Origin: an uncultured Bacteroidia bacterium
GTDB lineage: Bacteria > Bacteroidota > Bacteroidia > Bacteroidales > UBA932
Assembly (NCBI GenBank): GCA_902781705.1
Contig: CACZKE010000016.1
Span: 38,944-102,943 of the forward strand
Length of the DNA: 64,000 nt
Reading direction: 5' to 3'
Made by a program: the position numbers and the translations under genes. This document shows, piece after piece, positions 25,801 through 33,604 of the stretch; within the stretch, counting starts at the first letter, position 1; the number at the start of each line of letters is the position of its first letter. The notes under the pieces were generated by a model. That model was not told the DNA's origin and did no database searches. It saw only the letters and a list, made by a program, of their open reading frames with translations.

Positions 25801-27918
25801 ATGAACAGGAAACTGACTGTCATAGCGATAACTGCCATCGCGCTGATGCTTGCCGGCATCGCGTGGGCGGTGACGAAACTATATAGCGACGAAAAGCCCC
25901 GGCAGGTGGCCGAGAAGACGGAGTATCCGCTCCTCCGGGCCGTTCCGGCCGATGCGGCCGCCGTGTTCTGCTTTGACGGCTCTTCCCGGGCGCGTGACAT
26001 CCTCGCCGACTCCACGGGGGTCCTGCGCTCTTTCCTCTGCCCCGGGGATGCAGCCTTTCAGGCCTATCTGAACAAGGCGGGAGAACACCGCATGCTGGTC
26101 TCGCTGCACAACAGCGGCTCGCTGGTCCCGCTCGTCGTGACGGAACTCAAACAGTTTGATTCTACGGCTGTTGCTCCCTATGTTGCGCTGGCCGGAAGCG
26201 CCGGTCTCAAGACCACCGTGCAGGACGGCCTTCTCCTGGCCTCCCGTTCGGAAACGCTTCTGAACGCCTCCGTCCGCCATCTGGACGAGGGCATCTGCAT
26301 CCTCGAAGCGCCCGGCCTCCAGGAACTGTCGGCCCGGATGGGCGGCGCGGCCGTGGCCTTCCTCTCTTCCCGGCAGGTTCCGAAGATCCTGCAGGTGTGG
26401 TCCACCGCCCGGGTGAGGAAGCAGACGGATTTCATCCGCACCCTCGCGGACTGGACGGCCCTCGAAATCGCCGAGGCCGATGATAAGCACATCGTCCTCC
26501 GGGGATCGGCCGAAAGCCCGGAAAAGACCACCGGCTTCCTGTCTTCCTTCGCCGGTTTTTCCACCCCCGTCGCCACTTTCGCGGAGGCACTTCCCTACTT
26601 TGCCGATTACGCCTTCTCCATCCCCGTCGGAGATATCGACAAGTATCTCGAACACTACCGGCGTTTCAAGGACGCGAAGGGGAAACTGGGGCCCTATGAC
26701 AAGGCCCTGAAATCCAAAGACGGACGGAGCATGACCCCCGAACAGTGGGCGCAGCATTATCAGGTCAAGGAAGTGGTGCGCGCCGCCTACCAGTTGGACG
26801 GTGTCCGGCAGGAGGTCCTCCTCGTGAAGACCGGAAAGGACATCCCTTCCGGGACCAATGCCTATCCGGGCTGCCTGGCCACGCTGCTGGGCGAAGTCTT
26901 CCGGGTGACCGACACCCTGTGCGTCTCCCTGCCCGGCCATTGGACCGTGATGGGCTCCGGCTCATCGGCCAGCCCGTTCATGGACAAGAAGTTCCTCGAG
27001 TATCCGCTGAAGGAGCGCCTGGCCGATGCGGGCCTTTCCGTTCCCGCCGGCCTCGTCGCCTACGCATCCGCGACGGATGCGCCCTCGGTCCTGACGGACC
27101 TCTTCGCGAAAGAGCCCGCCGCCGCCCTCGGCGCGTACGTGACCGGATCGGCCTATGCCCCGGCGCTTGCGGGCATCGACCTCGGATCCGGGAAGCCCGA
27201 CATCCATGTTTCCCTGGACAAGCGCGCCCTCAAGGGCAACAAGGTCCAGGTGCTGGAGCGGGACACGACGGTGGTTATCCCCACCGGACCGTTCCCGGTG
27301 CAGAACAGCGCCACCGGCAAGACCAATTCCTTCTACCAGAACAAGCAACTTTCCCTGTGCCTGAATGACGAGAACGGCAAGGGCCTCTGGGGCGTCCCGT
27401 TCAAGAAACCCCTCTGCGGCTATGTGGAAAGCATCGACTATTATGCCAACGGCAAGATCCAGTTCCTCTTCGCCGCCGGCTCCTCCCTGTACCTGATCGA
27501 CCGCCTGGGCCGCTTCGTGGGCGGTTTCCCGGTGGAACTGGGGAAACCCGTCCTCCTGGGCCCGAAGACCTATGACTTCACGGGCGCCAAGGGCTACACC
27601 GCGATGGTCCTGCACAAGGATAACTCGCTGGAACTGTATAACCTCCATGGACAGAAAGCCGCCGGCTGGAAGGGCATCAAGGCCCCCGAGACCGTCAAGT
27701 CCCTGCCGGAACTCCTGGAGGTGAAAGGCAAGAAATACTGGGTGGTCCGCACTTCCATCCGTACCCTCGTGTACGGATTCGAGGGCGGGGAACCCCTCAC
27801 CAGGGACGAGGGCGGAAAGATGATCCGGCCCGACTCCGACATACTCCCCACCTCCCGGGGACAGTTGACCGTTTCCTGTTACGACGGCAAGACCCGGGAC
27901 ATCAAATTGCAAAACTAA
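25801..27918 (+). CDS. Membrane-anchored protein of unknown function with C-terminal propeller-like region
   Basis: I do not recognise the family. The ~705-residue protein has one N-terminal hydrophobic helix (KLTVIAITAIALMLAGIAWAV) and no lipobox, so it is probably anchored with its bulk outside the inner membrane. Residues ~35-400 contain an AVPADAAAVFCFDG-type start reminiscent of DUF3352-like proteins. From ~480 onward there are WGVPFKKPLCGYVESIDYYANGKIQFLFAAGSSL-like blades that resemble a beta-propeller. ATG 25801 is preferred to 25786 because the next gene context and the promoter box suit it. An acyl-CoA ligase gene follows 16 bases later. Confidence 0.75.
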   Translation: MNRKLTVIAITAIALMLAGIAWAVTKLYSDEKPRQVAEKTEYPLLRAVPADAAAVFCFDGSSRARDILADSTGVLRSFLCPGDAAFQAYLNKAGEHRMLVSLHNSGSLVPLVVTELKQFDSTAVAPYVALAGSAGLKTTVQDGLLLASRSETLLNASVRHLDEGICILEAPGLQELSARMGGAAVAFLSSRQVPKILQVWSTARVRKQTDFIRTLADWTALEIAEADDKHIVLRGSAESPEKTTGFLSSFAGFSTPVATFAEALPYFADYAFSIPVGDIDKYLEHYRRFKDAKGKLGPYDKALKSKDGRSMTPEQWAQHYQVKEVVRAAYQLDGVRQEVLLVKTGKDIPSGTNAYPGCLATLLGEVFRVTDTLCVSLPGHWTVMGSGSSASPFMDKKFLEYPLKERLADAGLSVPAGLVAYASATDAPSVLTDLFAKEPAAALGAYVTGSAYAPALAGIDLGSGKPDIHVSLDKRALKGNKVQVLERDTTVVIPTGPFPVQNSATGKTNSFYQNKQLSLCLNDENGKGLWGVPFKKPLCGYVESIDYYANGKIQFLFAAGSSLYLIDRLGRFVGGFPVELGKPVLLGPKTYDFTGAKGYTAMVLHKDNSLELYNLHGQKAAGWKGIKAPETVKSLPELLEVKGKKYWVVRTSIRTLVYGFEGGEPLTRDEGGKMIRPDSDILPTSRGQLTVSCYDGKTRDIKLQN

Positions 27919-27934
27919 AACCTACCTTCGTTAC

Positions 27935-29596
27935 ATGGAATTCAAATCCGTCAACAAGATCATCGAGAACAGTCTCCGGGAAAACTGGGACAAGCCAGCC
28001 CTGTCCAACTACCAGGGTATCACGCTGTCCTACCGGGATGTAGCCCGCCGCATCGCCAAGTTGCACATCGCCTTCGAGCAGTGCGGCCTGCAAAGGGGCG
28101 ACAAGGTCGCCATCTGTTCCCGCAACCAGGCCAACTGGGGGGTGAGTTTCCTCGCCGCCCTCACCTACGGGGCCGTGGCCGTTCCCATCCTGCATGAATT
28201 CAAACCCGGCAACATCCACTACCTGGTGAACCACTCCGAGGCCCGCGTCCTGTTCGTGGACGAGGTCATCTGGGAAGGACTGTCACAGGAGGAGATGCCC
28301 GGTCTTTCGGTCGTCGTCCAAATCAACACCTTCAAGTTCCTGTATGCCGACACGGAAGAGCGCGCCTATGTCCGGGAGCACCTGAACGAGTCCTTCGGCC
28401 GCAAGTATCCGGACTACTTCGGACCGGAACACCTGGATTACTATGAGGACAGTCCCGAGGAACTGGCGCTGATCAACTACACCTCCGGCACTTCCGGCTT
28501 CTCCAAGGGCGTGATGATCCCCTACCGGGCGCTCTACTCCAACATCGACTTCGCAAAGAACGACGCCTGCCCGATGCTGAAGCCCGGCATGCAGTGCGTG
28601 TCCATGCTTCCGTCGGCCCACATGTACGGCATGATGTTCGAGTTCCTCTACGAGATGACCTGCGGCATGCACGTGCACTTCCTGAGCCGCGTCCCGAGCC
28701 CGAAGATCATCATGAAGGCCTTCTCCGAGATCCATCCCGACATCATCATCGCCGTTCCGCTGGTGATGGAGAAGGTCTATAAGACCAAGCTCAAACCCCT
28801 CATCGACAAGAACAAGATCAAGCTCCTGATGAATATCCCGCTCGTGGACCGGGCCATCCAGAAGCGCTTCTGCACCGAGCTCACGACCGCTTTCGGCGGA
28901 CAGTTCGAGGAAGTGATCCTGGGCGGTGCGGCCTTCAACCCGGAGGTGGAGCAGTTCCTGCACAAGATCGGCTTCCACTACACGGTGGGCTACGGCATGA
29001 CCGAATGCGCCCCGATCATCGGCTACGCGCACTGGAACAAGGTGAAAGTGGGCTCTGCCGGCCGGGCGGCCAAGAACATGCAGATCCGCATCGATTCCCC
29101 GGACCCCCGCAACATCCCGGGCGAAGTGCAGGTGAGCGGCCCGAACGTGTGCATGGGCTACTACAAGAACGAGCAGGCCACGAAGGATGCCTTCACCGAG
29201 GACGGCTGGTTCCGCACGGGTGACATGGGCGTGATCGACGAGGACGGATACCTGTTCCTCCGCGGCCGCTCCAAGTGCATGATCCTGGGCCCTTCCGGGC
29301 AGAACATCTATCCGGAGGAACTGGAAGCCGTCATCAACAACTACACCTATGTCGTGGACTCCCTCGTCGTGGAGGACGACGGCGGCCTGACCGCCCTCAT
29401 CTACCCCGACTGGCACCAGGGTGAACTGGACGGCATGACCCGCGACGCCCTCAAGCAGCGCCTCCTCGGCGTCCTCCCGGACATCAACACCGAACTTCCG
29501 AAGTACGCCCAGATCCGCAAGGTCGAGTTCATGCCCGAGGACTTCGAGCGCACCCCCAAGAAGAGCATCAAACGGTATCTCTATCAGCGTAATTAA
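27935..29596 (+). CDS. AMP-binding long-chain fatty-acid--CoA ligase-like enzyme
   Basis: A 553-residue adenylate-forming enzyme. The ATP-binding P-loop motif is INYTSGTSGFSKGVM (~178), with A5-type motif YGMTECAP (~354) and the A8 region DGWFRTGDMGVIDEDGYLFLRGR. The catalytic lysine lies near the end in RTPKKSIKRYLY. It activates a carboxylate, most likely a long-chain fatty acid, to the acyl-AMP and then the CoA thioester; the exact substrate cannot be read from sequence. It may be cotranscribed with the preceding anchored protein. Confidence 0.88.
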   Translation: MEFKSVNKIIENSLRENWDKPALSNYQGITLSYRDVARRIAKLHIAFEQCGLQRGDKVAICSRNQANWGVSFLAALTYGAVAVPILHEFKPGNIHYLVNHSEARVLFVDEVIWEGLSQEEMPGLSVVVQINTFKFLYADTEERAYVREHLNESFGRKYPDYFGPEHLDYYEDSPEELALINYTSGTSGFSKGVMIPYRALYSNIDFAKNDACPMLKPGMQCVSMLPSAHMYGMMFEFLYEMTCGMHVHFLSRVPSPKIIMKAFSEIHPDIIIAVPLVMEKVYKTKLKPLIDKNKIKLLMNIPLVDRAIQKRFCTELTTAFGGQFEEVILGGAAFNPEVEQFLHKIGFHYTVGYGMTECAPIIGYAHWNKVKVGSAGRAAKNMQIRIDSPDPRNIPGEVQVSGPNVCMGYYKNEQATKDAFTEDGWFRTGDMGVIDEDGYLFLRGRSKCMILGPSGQNIYPEELEAVINNYTYVVDSLVVEDDGGLTALIYPDWHQGELDGMTRDALKQRLLGVLPDINTELPKYAQIRKVEFMPEDFERTPKKSIKRYLYQRN

Positions 29597-29648
29597 CTGT
29601 CATTCTGAGTGTGACCTTACTGTCATTCTGAGCGAAGCGAAAGAATCT
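29597..29648. repeat. Palindromic-repeat half-units before the dCMP deaminase gene
   Basis: Two CTGTCATTCTGAG half-units (29597-29609 and 29620-29648), the second running through GCGAAGCGAAAGAATCT to within one base of the ATG at 29650. The dispersed repeat thus supplies the whole translation-initiation region of the next gene. Confidence 0.85.
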
Positions 29649-29649
29649 C

Positions 29650-30051
29650 ATGGAAAAATTCGACCACAGTTACCTGGAAATGGCCGAGGTCTGGTCCCGG
29701 AACTCCTACTGCAAGCGCCGCAAGGTGGGCGCCCTCCTGGTGAAGGACCGGATGATCATTTCCGACGGCTATAACGGAACCCCTTCCGGCTTCGAGAACG
29801 TGTGCGAGGAGGACGGGGTGACCAAGCCCTATGTCCTGCACGCCGAGGCCAATGCCATCACCAAGGTGGCGAAGTCCGGCAACAGCAGCGACGGCGCCAC
29901 CCTGTATGTCACCGCCTCGCCGTGCCTGGAGTGTTCCAAACTCATCATCCAGGCCGGCATCAAGCGGGTGGTGTACCGGGACGAGTATCGCCTGACCGAC
30001 GGCGTGGACCTGCTCCGCCGGGCCGGCATCCAGGTGGAAAAGGTCGACTGA
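29650..30051 (+). CDS. dCMP/deoxycytidylate deaminase family protein
   Basis: A 133-residue zinc deaminase. Zinc ligands and catalytic glutamate are seen in VLHAEANA and SPCLECSK. The N-terminal SYCKRRKVGALLVKDRMIISDGYNGTPSG and C-terminal VVYRDEYR fit ComEB/dCMP deaminase, which makes dUMP for dTMP synthesis. An S41 protease gene follows 7 bases later. Confidence 0.9.
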   Translation: MEKFDHSYLEMAEVWSRNSYCKRRKVGALLVKDRMIISDGYNGTPSGFENVCEEDGVTKPYVLHAEANAITKVAKSGNSSDGATLYVTASPCLECSKLIIQAGIKRVVYRDEYRLTDGVDLLRRAGIQVEKVD

Positions 30052-30058
30052 TCCCTCT

Positions 30059-31642
30059 ATGTCCGACAAGAAACAAACCCTCATCCGCATTGCGGAAATC
30101 CTTTTGGGCGTCCTCCTGGGCGTCCTTCTTACCTTGACCGTCGTCCGGTACCGCGAGAACCGGAAGATCCTCAGCGCCAAGTATGTGGAGTGGCGGAAAC
30201 TGAACCTCATGCTGGAGGAGATCGAGAAGAATTATGTCGATACCATCGACCAGGCAGGCATGACCGACGCAGCCATCGCCGGAGCCCTGGCGAAACTGGA
30301 TCCGCACTCGGTGTACATGCCCCCGGTGAAACTGGAGGCGGCCGAGGAGGAACTGGCGGGGAATTTCGAGGGCATCGGCATCCAGTTCAATGTCCCGAAC
30401 GACACGGCCATCGTGCTGGAAGTCATCGCGGGCGGCCCCTCCGAGAAGGCGGGCCTCCTGACCGGCGACCGGCTCCTGAAGGTGGATGACAAGGTCATCG
30501 CCGGCGTCAAGTTCCCGCAGGACAGCATGGTCCGCCGGATGAAAGGACCCGCCGGGACCAAGGTCACCGTGACCGTCCGGAGGGCCGGAGAGGATATTCC
30601 CTTCGAGATCACCCGCGGGAAAATTCCACTGCATAGCATCGACGCCTCCTTCATGGTCGACGACACCACCGGCTACATCCGGCTCCAGAAGTTCTCACGC
30701 ACCACGCACAAGGATTTCGTAGAGGCCTATACCGCATTGACGGAGAAGGGGATGCACCGTCTTGTCATGGACATCCGGGACAATTCCGGCGGCTTCCTGG
30801 ACCAGGCGCTCCTCCTGTCCAACGAGTTCCTTTCCCGGGGTGACACCATCGTCTATATGGAAGGCCGGCACCGCGACCGGGAAGTGTACCGGGCCGATGG
30901 CCGCGGCAAACTGAAGGACGTCTCGCTGCTGGTCCTCATCAGCGAAAACTCCGCCTCTTCCAGCGAAATCTTCGCCGGGGCCATCCAGGACAACGACCGC
31001 GGCACCATCATTGGGCGACGTTCCTTCGGCAAGGGCCTCGTGCAGGAGCCCTTCTACTTCACCGACGGATCCGGTCTGCGGCTCACCGTGGCCCGTTTCT
31101 ACACCCCTTCGGGCCGGTGCATCCAGAAGCCCTACGACAACTACGAGTACGACATCTACGAGCGTTACACCGGCGGCGAGATATTCTCCGCCGACAGCGT
31201 GAAACTCAACAAGGAGGATGTCCACCACACCCGCAGCGGCCGCATCGTCTATGGCGGCGGCGGTATCATGCCGGACGTGTTCGTGCCCATGGACACCACC
31301 CGGGCCTCGGCCTTCTACATCGCCTGCAACCGCAAGGCCACGCAGATGCGTTTCGCGGCCGACATGTTCGACAAATACCGCAGCCAACTCCGGGAAATCG
31401 ACAGTTACGAAGGCATGGACGCCTTCCTGAAGCGGATCGACGTGCCCGGCCAGTTCCGCCAGTACGCCCTCCGGCGCGACGGGATTACGGTGAAGGACGA
31501 TGAATACGCCGACACGCTCCCGTACCTGGAGCCCCAACTCAACGCCCTCGTCGCCCGATACTCCAAACTCGGCGAGAACGCCTTCTACAAGTACTACCTC
31601 CCCGTGGACAATACGGTGACTGTCGCCCTGCAAGCGGACTGA
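30059..31642 (+). CDS. S41 family C-terminal processing peptidase
   Basis: A 527-residue exported protease with one N-terminal membrane segment (~11-29). The PDZ domain lies at ~95-180 (GIGIQFNVPNDTAIVLEVIAGGPSEKAGLLTGDRLLKVDD). The S41 catalytic domain has the nucleophile serine in SENSASSSEIFAGA and the general-base lysine in RRSFGKGLVQ. Such CtpA/Prc-like enzymes trim the C-termini of envelope proteins. A strong terminator follows. Confidence 0.92.
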   Translation: MSDKKQTLIRIAEILLGVLLGVLLTLTVVRYRENRKILSAKYVEWRKLNLMLEEIEKNYVDTIDQAGMTDAAIAGALAKLDPHSVYMPPVKLEAAEEELAGNFEGIGIQFNVPNDTAIVLEVIAGGPSEKAGLLTGDRLLKVDDKVIAGVKFPQDSMVRRMKGPAGTKVTVTVRRAGEDIPFEITRGKIPLHSIDASFMVDDTTGYIRLQKFSRTTHKDFVEAYTALTEKGMHRLVMDIRDNSGGFLDQALLLSNEFLSRGDTIVYMEGRHRDREVYRADGRGKLKDVSLLVLISENSASSSEIFAGAIQDNDRGTIIGRRSFGKGLVQEPFYFTDGSGLRLTVARFYTPSGRCIQKPYDNYEYDIYERYTGGEIFSADSVKLNKEDVHHTRSGRIVYGGGGIMPDVFVPMDTTRASAFYIACNRKATQMRFAADMFDKYRSQLREIDSYEGMDAFLKRIDVPGQFRQYALRRDGITVKDDEYADTLPYLEPQLNALVARYSKLGENAFYKYYLPVDNTVTVALQAD

Positions 31643-31676
31643 ATTCCGTAAGCAGATTTCAATCAAGAGATTATAC

Positions 31677-31712
31677 AAAGCGCTTTAGGTAAAACGACCT
31701 AAGGCGCTTTTC
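31677..31712 (+). terminator. Rho-independent terminator after the S41 protease
   Basis: Arms AAAGCGCTTTAGGT (31677-31690) and ACCTAAGGCGCTTT (31697-31710) pair with one G-U, with loop AAAACG, followed by TCTT. Confidence 0.8.
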
Positions 31713-31781
31713 TTATGTCGCTCGCAGCCAGGCGGTTCCGGGACACGGTCCATGCCCGCGGAAACTTGTTGAAAACTTTTG

Positions 31782-31833
31782 TGGAAAATTTTGGAAAAGA
31801 TTGGATGAAAATGGAAGGAATTTCCTATCTTTG
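31782..31833 (+). promoter_or_regulatory. mraZ promoter with four MraZ-type boxes
   Basis: TGGA occurs at 31782, 31792, 31802 and 31812, exactly 10 bases apart, followed by a TATCTTTG -7 box at 31826-31833, 42 bases before the mraZ ATG. In Escherichia coli, MraZ binds TGGGN repeats at the same 10-bp spacing over its own promoter. The boxes here cover the -33 region, consistent with autorepression of the whole dcw cluster. Confidence 0.7.
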
Positions 31834-31875
31834 CACTCAGCGTGAAAGAAAGATAAAAGTTCAACAAAAAAGACG

Positions 31876-32337
31876 ATGGTCAGGTTCTTCGGAAAGGCAG
31901 CCGGCAAGGTGGATGACAAGGGACGCGTGGTGTTCCCTGCCATCTTCCGCGACGTCTTCACCCGCGAGGGTGAGGAGGACATGACCCTGGTCATCAAGAA
32001 AAGCGTCCAGGGCGACTGCCTGAACCTGTTTACCCGTGCCGAATGGGAGCGCAGGTGCGACAGCGTGCTGGAAGGGCTCGACCCCGAACTGAATCCCGAA
32101 CACGCCGCGTTCTGGAGCAAATACAACGATGGCGTCTTCTACATTGTCCCCGACGGGAAACTGGGTCGCCTCAACATTCCTTCAGAACTGCTCGAACAGA
32201 CAGGTTTAACCAAGGAAGTTGTGTTTGCGGGCGTGGGATACAAGATCGAGATCTGGCCCAAGGAGCGCAGGGAATCCGACCTCATGTCGGACGGCGCATT
32301 CAAGGAAACCGCAGCGAGACTTTCCGCCAAAAAGTAG
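31876..32337 (+). CDS. mraZ: Transcriptional regulator MraZ
   Basis: A 153-residue AbrB-like DNA-binding protein with two MraZ half-domains: KVDDKGRVVFPAIFRDVF near the N-terminus and DGKLGRLNIPSELLEQTGL near ~95. It is the first gene of the dcw cluster and in characterised species represses it. It lies 12 bases before rsmH and downstream of four TGGA boxes. Confidence 0.95.
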   Translation: MVRFFGKAAGKVDDKGRVVFPAIFRDVFTREGEEDMTLVIKKSVQGDCLNLFTRAEWERRCDSVLEGLDPELNPEHAAFWSKYNDGVFYIVPDGKLGRLNIPSELLEQTGLTKEVVFAGVGYKIEIWPKERRESDLMSDGAFKETAARLSAKK

Positions 32338-32349
32338 GAGGTCCGCGCC

Positions 32350-33264
32350 ATGTCCGAATATCATATTCCTGTGATGCTCGAAGAGAGCATTTCAGCCCTT
32401 GTTACATCCCCTGACGGCGTTTACGCCGATGCCACTTTCGGAGGCGGTGGCCACACTGCCCACCTTCTTTCACGCTTACACGATGGCGCGCGCGTCATCG
32501 CCTTCGATCGTGACAGGGAAGCCTTGGAGAACGCCCCGGACGACCCGCGGCTTCTCCTCGTACACAACAACTTCCGCTTCATCGAGAACTACGCCCGCCA
32601 CGAGGGCGTCCGCTTCGACGGAATCCTTGCGGACCTGGGAGTGTCGTCGCACCAGTTCGACACGGCGGAGCGCGGATTCTCCTTCCGGTTCGAGGAAGCC
32701 CCGCTGGACATGCGGATGAACGACCGGGCCGCGACCACCGCCGCGGACATCGTGAACAACTGCTCCGTGGAAGACCTGGAGCGGATCCTCCGCCTCTACG
32801 GCGAGGTGGACGGGGCCGGCAAGGCCGCCCGCCTCATCGCCACCGCCCGGGAGCAGCAGGAAATCCGCACGACCGGGGACCTGGACCGGGCCATCGCCCG
32901 CCTCCTTCCGAAAGGAGCCGAGCACAAGGTCCTCGCGAAGGTCTATCAGGCCCTCCGGATCGAGGTGAACCAGGAGATGCGCTCCCTGGAGAAGTTCCTG
33001 GAAGGGGCTGCCGCGTCCCTGAAAGAGGGCGGTCGCCTCGTGGTTATCACCTACCACAGCCTGGAGGACCGGATGGTGAAGAATTTCATCAAGACCGGAA
33101 ACGTGGAAGGGAAGGAAGAGAAGGACGTCTACGGCCGCACCTCCACTCCGCTGGAGGCCGTGAACCGCAAACCCATCCTCCCGCAGGAAAGTGAAATCGC
33201 ACAGAACACCCGCGCCCGGAGCGCCAAACTCCGCGTCGCCGAAAAAAGGAGGGCCGAGGCATGA
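32350..33264 (+). CDS. rsmH: 16S rRNA (cytosine1402-N4)-methyltransferase RsmH
   Basis: A 304-residue SAM-dependent methyltransferase (formerly MraW). It begins YHIPVMLEESI, with the SAM-binding motif YADATFGGGGHT and then FDGILADLGVSSHQFD and GFSFRFEEAPLDMRM, all RsmH hallmarks. It modifies C1402 of 16S rRNA in the decoding centre. It overlaps ftsL by 4 bases. Confidence 0.95.
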   Translation: MSEYHIPVMLEESISALVTSPDGVYADATFGGGGHTAHLLSRLHDGARVIAFDRDREALENAPDDPRLLLVHNNFRFIENYARHEGVRFDGILADLGVSSHQFDTAERGFSFRFEEAPLDMRMNDRAATTAADIVNNCSVEDLERILRLYGEVDGAGKAARLIATAREQQEIRTTGDLDRAIARLLPKGAEHKVLAKVYQALRIEVNQEMRSLEKFLEGAAASLKEGGRLVVITYHSLEDRMVKNFIKTGNVEGKEEKDVYGRTSTPLEAVNRKPILPQESEIAQNTRARSAKLRVAEKRRAEA

Positions 33265-33602
33265 GTTTCAGCGTGAAAACACTCTGGAAGAGCATCCGGA
33301 ACGCCTTCCGCGCCCTGAGCCGGGGAGAACTCCTCCTCTCGCTGGGCGTCCATAAATACTACCTGCACATCCTCTACCTCTTCGTGCTCGCCTGGATTTC
33401 CATCCTGCTGAGCCTGAAGGTGGACCAGACCCTCACCCGGGTGGAGGAGAACAAGAAGGACCTCCGCGACCTGGAAGTCTATCATGCAGAGAAGGAGGCC
33501 GAACTGGTGCGCCTGCACAGCGCCTCCACCACCGCCAAACGGCTCAAGGAACTGGGCTCCGACGTAGCCCTGCCCGAAAAACCGGCCGTCAAACTGGACT
33601 AG
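33261..33602 (+). CDS. ftsL: FtsL-like cell division protein
   Basis: A 113-residue bitopic membrane protein: a basic cytoplasmic N-terminus, one transmembrane helix near 32-52 (ILYLFVLAWISILLSLKV), then a coiled-coil-prone segment (~55-95). Size, topology and position between rsmH and ftsI match the divergent Bacteroidota FtsL, which joins FtsB and FtsQ to activate septal synthesis. Sequence similarity to enterobacterial FtsL is minimal, so the call relies on topology and context. Confidence 0.82.
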   Translation: MSFSVKTLWKSIRNAFRALSRGELLLSLGVHKYYLHILYLFVLAWISILLSLKVDQTLTRVEENKKDLRDLEVYHAEKEAELVRLHSASTTAKRLKELGSDVALPEKPAVKLD

Positions 33603-33604
33603 TG

